From: Spirochaetia bacterium
GTDB lineage: Bacteria > Spirochaetota > UBA12135
DNA length: 8,480 nucleotides
NCBI GenBank assembly: GCA_003497555.1
Contig: DNNS01000670.1
Location: 1 to 8,480, forward strand
Reading direction: 5' to 3'
Under the pieces are notes generated by a model. The model ran no database searches, was not told where the DNA came from, and worked only from the letters and a program-made list of their open reading frames with translations. This document shows, in pieces, positions 6,375 through 8,480 of this stretch. The first letter of the stretch is position 1, and every line of letters starts with the position of its first letter. The position numbers were made by a program, and so were the translations under genes.

Positions 6375-7916
6375 CTAATATCTGTTTTTGTACGGCAGGG
6401 TTTGCGGTTCATCCGCAGGAAGAATATTTTTCCCCATGGTTATAATTTTTTCCCGCAGGTTATTCAATATTGAACTGTATTCTGCTGCTCCTGATCGGTT
6501 TGTTTCTTCCAGCGGATCTTCCTTCAGGTGATACAGTTCTTCAAATACCGGCTGTTCATCATGCAGACTGTTAAAAAGACAATCGCGGTAATTATCAAGG
6601 GTGCCGCGAAAATGTCCGCGCGCTCCGGGATTTTCAGTGCGTTTAAAATAACGGATATATTTCCATTCTTCGGTTCTGACGCATTCGCTGCGCGGATAAT
6701 TTTGTCCGTCAAAAAGCGCTTCGGCAAAAAATTCATTTCGCCAGGAAACCTGTTCATCCTTCAGCAGGGGCAGCAGACTTTTACCCTGCATGGACAGCGG
6801 TATGGAAATACCTGCCAGGTCGAGCATGGTTGGAGCCAGATCCGGGACAAGGGCCGATTCTTTTTTAGTTTTTCCACAGCACCGGGCAGGCAGACGCGGA
6901 TCATAAATCACGCAGGGGATGCGCAGGTCTTCTTCATAAAGAAAATTTTTCCCTCCCAGGCCGTGTTCTCCATGATGTATGCCGTGATCAGTGGAAAATA
7001 CAATAATGGTATTGTCAGCCAGTTTAAGACTGTCGAGTTTTTCCCGCAGCCGTCCCAAAAATCGATCCATCCCGGTTATTACCTGGTATTCGCGGATGCG
7101 CCATTCGCGCAGAGTACGTCTGTCGCGCACATAATCGTAACTGGGAATTTGAATGCCGTTATAGACACTTCCCGGTATTCTGGGATTTTCAATCTGGGCA
7201 TAGGGTATATAGGTTTTGGGAAAGGGTATTTCTTTTGTTTTGTCTCTGTACATTGATTTATAAATTTCATCATCTGACGGACGCAGTTCCATGGAATAAG
7301 TACTGTAAGCATGAGGAAGGTTAAAAGTGACGCATAAACAGAACGGTTTGCTTTCATCGCGCAGGGCAAGTTTCCGGCTGCAGTTTTGTATGAAATTTTT
7401 CCGGGGCTGGAGAAAGTTCATTACTCCTTCTTCAAAAATTTCAACCTGGGTATCGTATCCGGAATTGGAATATATACCACGGGTTGCCGGGTTTTCTTTG
7501 GGATAGAAACCGGTATGATTGTGATTTCCGTACCAGTAATCAAATACCTGTTCAAAATAACCGCTTTCGTACCCGCCGTTTCCGGCCGGTACATGATTTT
7601 TTCCCACCCAGCCCAGATAGTAACCGTTTTTTTTCAGCAGCATGGGGAAAGAATTGTCCCAAGCTGTTTCCGCTGCGCTGGATCCGGAATTAAAATTTAT
7701 ACCATGCATTCTTTCCCACTGTCCTAAATAATGACAAGCCCGGCTGGGAGTGCAAAGCGGGCTGGTGCAAAAAAAATTATCAAACTGCACGCCGTCTTGG
7801 GCCAGCCGGTCAATATTCGGCGTTTTTACTACGGGATGTCCTGCGCAGCCTAGAGATTCGGCCCGGTGATCGTCTCCGAGAATATAAATGATATTGGGCT
7901 TGGGATTTTTTTTCAT
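6375..7916 (-). CDS. FGly-type sulfatase, apparently cytoplasmic
   Basis: A 513-residue alkaline-phosphatase-fold sulfatase that would hydrolyse a sulfate ester on a small molecule or carbohydrate. The active site motif is C55-T-P-S-R59, the cysteine-type sequence that an anaerobic sulfatase-maturating enzyme converts to formylglycine. Metal and substrate residues are seen in ILGDDHR (Asp15, Asp16), VGKNH (Lys106, His108), NLPHAY (His202), STDHG (Asp310, His311) and HGLGGKNFLYEEDLRIP (Lys323). The C-terminal half has the usual VPDLAPTMLDLAGI, MQGKSLLPLL and EELYHLKEDPLEETN segments. The N-terminus goes directly into the first strand (MKKNPKPNIIYILGDDH) with no signal peptide, so the enzyme is probably cytoplasmic and acts on imported sulfated substrate. 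The exact substrate is not readable. An AAGGAT ribosome binding site (7922-7927) lies 5 nt before the ATG. No maturase, transporter or glycosidase gene is in the window. Confidence 0.92.
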   Translation of the reverse strand: MKKNPKPNIIYILGDDHRAESLGCAGHPVVKTPNIDRLAQDGVQFDNFFCTSPLCTPSRACHYLGQWERMHGINFNSGSSAAETAWDNSFPMLLKKNGYYLGWVGKNHVPAGNGGYESGYFEQVFDYWYGNHNHTGFYPKENPATRGIYSNSGYDTQVEIFEEGVMNFLQPRKNFIQNCSRKLALRDESKPFCLCVTFNLPHAYSTYSMELRPSDDEIYKSMYRDKTKEIPFPKTYIPYAQIENPRIPGSVYNGIQIPSYDYVRDRRTLREWRIREYQVITGMDRFLGRLREKLDSLKLADNTIIVFSTDHGIHHGEHGLGGKNFLYEEDLRIPCVIYDPRLPARCCGKTKKESALVPDLAPTMLDLAGISIPLSMQGKSLLPLLKDEQVSWRNEFFAEALFDGQNYPRSECVRTEEWKYIRYFKRTENPGARGHFRGTLDNYRDCLFNSLHDEQPVFEELYHLKEDPLEETNRSGAAEYSSILNNLREKIITMGKNILPADEPQTLPYKNRY

Positions 7917-7934
7917 GGAATATCCTTATTAAAG

Positions 7935-7943
7935 ATTTTAACA
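7935..7943 (-). promoter_or_regulatory. Possible extended -10 promoter element of the sulfatase gene
   Basis: On the minus strand the sequence TGTTAAAAT is an extended -10 element (TG, one base, then TAAAAT with five of six consensus bases). A recognisable -35 is absent; TGGAAA at the 17-bp position has four of six matches. The implied leader is only about 12 nt, just enough to include the AAGGAT ribosome binding site. Confidence 0.35.
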
Positions 7944-8044
7944 GGTTTTTTTATATTTTTCCATGGACAAAACCGCTAAAAACATGGACTCATGCCAGGC
8001 AGGTATTAAAATCAGAAATAGTAGTTGTAATTTTTTATTTTATG

Positions 8045-8050
8045 TATAAT
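8045..8050 (+). promoter_or_regulatory. Possible -10 box for the structured leader RNA
   Basis: A perfect TATAAT lies in an AT-rich stretch upstream of the folded region. The -35 position is poor (TAGTTG at 17 bp, or TTGTAA with only 14 bp), so the promoter is uncertain. A start near 8057 would produce an RNA that runs through the hairpins, the 18-codon ORF and the terminator-like stem towards the gene at 8445. Confidence 0.3.
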
Positions 8051-8088
8051 AATATAAGCATGCCTTGAAAATGGGATGGATTGTCCGC

Positions 8089-8119
8089 CTGTCTGCGTGC
8101 ATTATGCACAGGCAGGCAG
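8089..8119 (+). other. Bulged hairpin near the start of the leader
   Basis: GTGCAT (8097-8102) pairs with ATGCAC (8104-8109) around one base. After a two-base bulge (8110-8111) the stem continues with eight more pairs (8089-8096 with 8112-8119, one of them G-T). ATTGTC (8080-8085) and GACAAT (8130-8135) flank it as a further 6-bp inverted repeat. The single-base apical gap means the tip must open in RNA; as DNA it could equally be a protein binding site. Confidence 0.5.
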
Positions 8120-8223
8120 AGACATAGTTGACAATATAAACTCGGGCCGTTCGGAGACAGCCAGATGCAAGGCAACGGAGTTGGTGACGCTGGTTTCGAA
8201 AGGTTATTTTCCAGGGAGTCGTC

Positions 8224-8280
8224 ATGTCCGGAGGGACAACCGAAACCATGAAAATGACATACACGGCAGTAAAACAATAA
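8224..8280 (+). CDS. Short ORF, candidate leader peptide (18 residues)
   Basis: The ATG at 8224 is preceded at 5 nt by AGGGAG (8213-8218), a good ribosome binding site. The ORF encodes MSGGTTETMKMTYTAVKQ and stops at 8278-8280. Five of eighteen residues are threonine and three are methionine. The stop codon is followed after one base by a terminator-like hairpin, the layout of a leader peptide in translation-coupled attenuation. The stretch ETMKMT is preserved in the same frame in the inverted copy at the left edge, where it reads ETMKMTHAV. The bases before the ribosome binding site resemble those before the edge gene's site at 8434-8440. It may instead be a decayed remnant of a longer gene or a chance ORF in a structured RNA. 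Confidence 0.35.
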   Translation: MSGGTTETMKMTYTAVKQ

Positions 8281-8281
8281 A

Positions 8282-8316
8282 CCAGTGCCCTCACCGAGGG
8301 TGATGGATTAATTTTT
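8282..8316 (+). terminator. Terminator-like hairpin after the short ORF
   Basis: CCA (8282-8284) pairs with TGG (8304-8306), and CCCTC (8288-8292) pairs with GAGGG (8296-8300) around an ACC loop. Two G-T pairs and one mismatch lie between the two helices. A T run (8312-8316) follows after ATTAA rather than immediately, so termination may be inefficient or conditional. It lies 129 bp before the ATG of the edge gene, as expected of an attenuator. Confidence 0.45.
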
Positions 8317-8322
8317 GTCTTG

Positions 8323-8412
8323 CAACGCCAGCTTGTAATACTGTTTTCTGGAAGCCTCGGCGCGTTTCGCGTCCGTCTTGCGAACAGAAAACAGCATTAT
8401 AAGCTGGCGTTG
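8323..8412. repeat. 90-bp imperfect palindrome (28-bp arms)
   Basis: The left arm 8323-8350 and right arm 8385-8412 are reverse complements at 26 of 28 bases, starting CAACGCCAGCTT and ending AAGCTGGCGTTG. The 34-bp interior holds its own hairpin: CGG-CGCG (8358-8364), TTT loop, CGCG-T-CCG (8368-8375). It is more GC-rich than its surroundings. Its ends do not fit the core sites of integron attC elements. No clear target-site duplication was found, although TTGTCT occurs on both sides (8316-8321 and 8410-8415, the latter overlapping the arm end). It could be a miniature inverted-repeat element, a cruciform-forming site or a long RNA hairpin in the leader. The corresponding place in the left-edge copy lacks it. 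Confidence 0.7.
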
Positions 8413-8444
8413 TCTCTTACAAATAAATTTTACAGGGAGGAAAA

Positions 8445-8480
8445 ATGAATATTCTGGTCAGAAAAATTTACCTGGTATTA
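8445..8480 (+). CDS. Start of a protein gene cut by the window edge
   Basis: The ATG at 8445 is preceded by AGGGAGG (8434-8440) four bases upstream, the strongest ribosome binding site in the window. Only twelve codons are visible, MNILVRKIYLVL. The short positively charged start followed by hydrophobic residues suggests a signal sequence or membrane anchor. The family cannot be named. Its leader contains the candidate attenuator and the 90-bp palindrome. The segment just upstream (8420-8439) is repeated at 3-22 in inverted orientation, so a paralogous gene pointing left may lie beyond the left edge. Confidence 0.6.
   Translation, partial: MNILVRKIYLVL

Larger units (their letters stand above)
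8051..8444 (+). ncRNA. Candidate structured 5' leader (attenuator or riboswitch-like)
   Basis: This 394-nt non-genic stretch is dense in pairing elements, all upstream of and co-oriented with the edge gene. There is a hairpin at 8089-8119. CCGTT (8147-8151) can pair with AACGG (8174-8178). TGGTTTCG (8191-8198) is exactly complementary to CGAAACCA (8241-8248) and encloses a TGTCC/GGACA hairpin (8225-8238). A terminator-like stem at 8282-8306 and a 90-bp palindrome at 8323-8412 follow. GAGGG at 8231-8235 is identical to the 3' arm of the terminator stem and could pair with its 5' arm CCCTC (8288-8292), giving a possible antiterminator. No known riboswitch, SRP, tmRNA or T-box consensus was recognised; a GGAG loop resembling SRP RNA lacks the rest of that motif. 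Transcription and function are inferred only. Confidence 0.4.

Noticed and set aside
6528..7256. Long plus-strand ORF (242 codons) antisense to the sulfatase.
   Set aside because: It is fully antisense to a gene with an intact catalytic site and shows no protein-family features, so it is a shadow frame.
8161..8205. Resemblance to the class I cyclic di-GMP riboswitch (GGCAAC then GGTGACGC).
   Set aside because: The GNRA tetraloop, its receptor and the second conserved helix with correct spacing could not be found; the similarity is limited to a few bases.
8221..8240. Resemblance to the SRP RNA apical hairpin (GTCC, a GGAG loop, then GGAC).
   Set aside because: The conserved asymmetric loop and the AGCAG segment of SRP RNA are absent, and the surrounding stem does not fit domain IV.
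8035..8303. Longer ORFs of 75-84 codons across the intergenic region on both strands.
   Set aside because: They overlap each other, cross hairpins and a terminator-like stem, lack ribosome binding sites and show no recognisable protein pattern.
8323..8412. Integron attC site.
   Set aside because: The outer ends do not match the RYYYAAC and GTTRRRY core sites, and no cassette array or integrase is in the window.

Overview
The window reads as a chromosomal segment of a Gram-negative-type bacterium of moderate, AT-leaning base composition. The Gram-negative inference comes from a predicted lipoprotein lytic transglycosylase with LysM repeats. The lineage cannot be fixed from the sequence. A cytoplasmic-looking FGly-type sulfatase, a fused double MinD/ParA-like ATPase and sparse Shine-Dalgarno use would be compatible with a spirochaete or a Lentisphaerae/Kiritimatiellota-like organism, but this is only a weak guess.

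Layout, left to right: (1) Positions 1-192 carry no convincing gene. They hold a short inverted copy of sequence found at the right end of the window, plus a small UUCG-loop hairpin. (2) Positions 193-1024 hold an IclR-type regulator on the minus strand. It is driven by a perfect-consensus sigma70 promoter overlapped by a perfect 33-bp palindrome, which suggests autoregulation. The intergenic region is shared with the divergent plus-strand unit. (3) Positions 1025-3973 hold a plus-strand pair: a 653-residue protein with two tandem MinD/ParA-like ATPase domains (the second with a broken P-loop), followed 15 bp later by a PfkB/adenosine-kinase-like sugar or nucleoside kinase. (4) Positions 3974-6236 hold a minus-strand pair, ilvE (branched-chain aminotransferase) then an MltD-like lytic transglycosylase, abutting the kinase gene tail to tail with no gap. 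(5) Positions 6375-7916 hold a minus-strand sulfatase with the C-T-P-S-R maturation motif and no signal peptide.

(6) Positions 7917-8444 are a 528-bp region without a large gene, and the most unusual part of the window. Reading rightwards it contains a possible promoter, a hairpin, a folded segment, an 18-codon ORF with a good ribosome binding site, a terminator-like hairpin starting one base after that ORF's stop codon, a 90-bp imperfect palindrome, and a strong ribosome binding site for a gene that begins at 8445 and runs off the window. This order resembles a leader-peptide attenuator or a cis-regulatory RNA. Pieces of the module (the ribosome-binding segment and the middle of the short ORF) recur in inverted orientation at positions 1-52, so related modules may flank the whole block.

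The protein genes do not form one obvious pathway. They look like several short transcription units: regulator, ATPase plus kinase, ilvE plus mltD, sulfatase, and an edge gene behind a regulatory leader.
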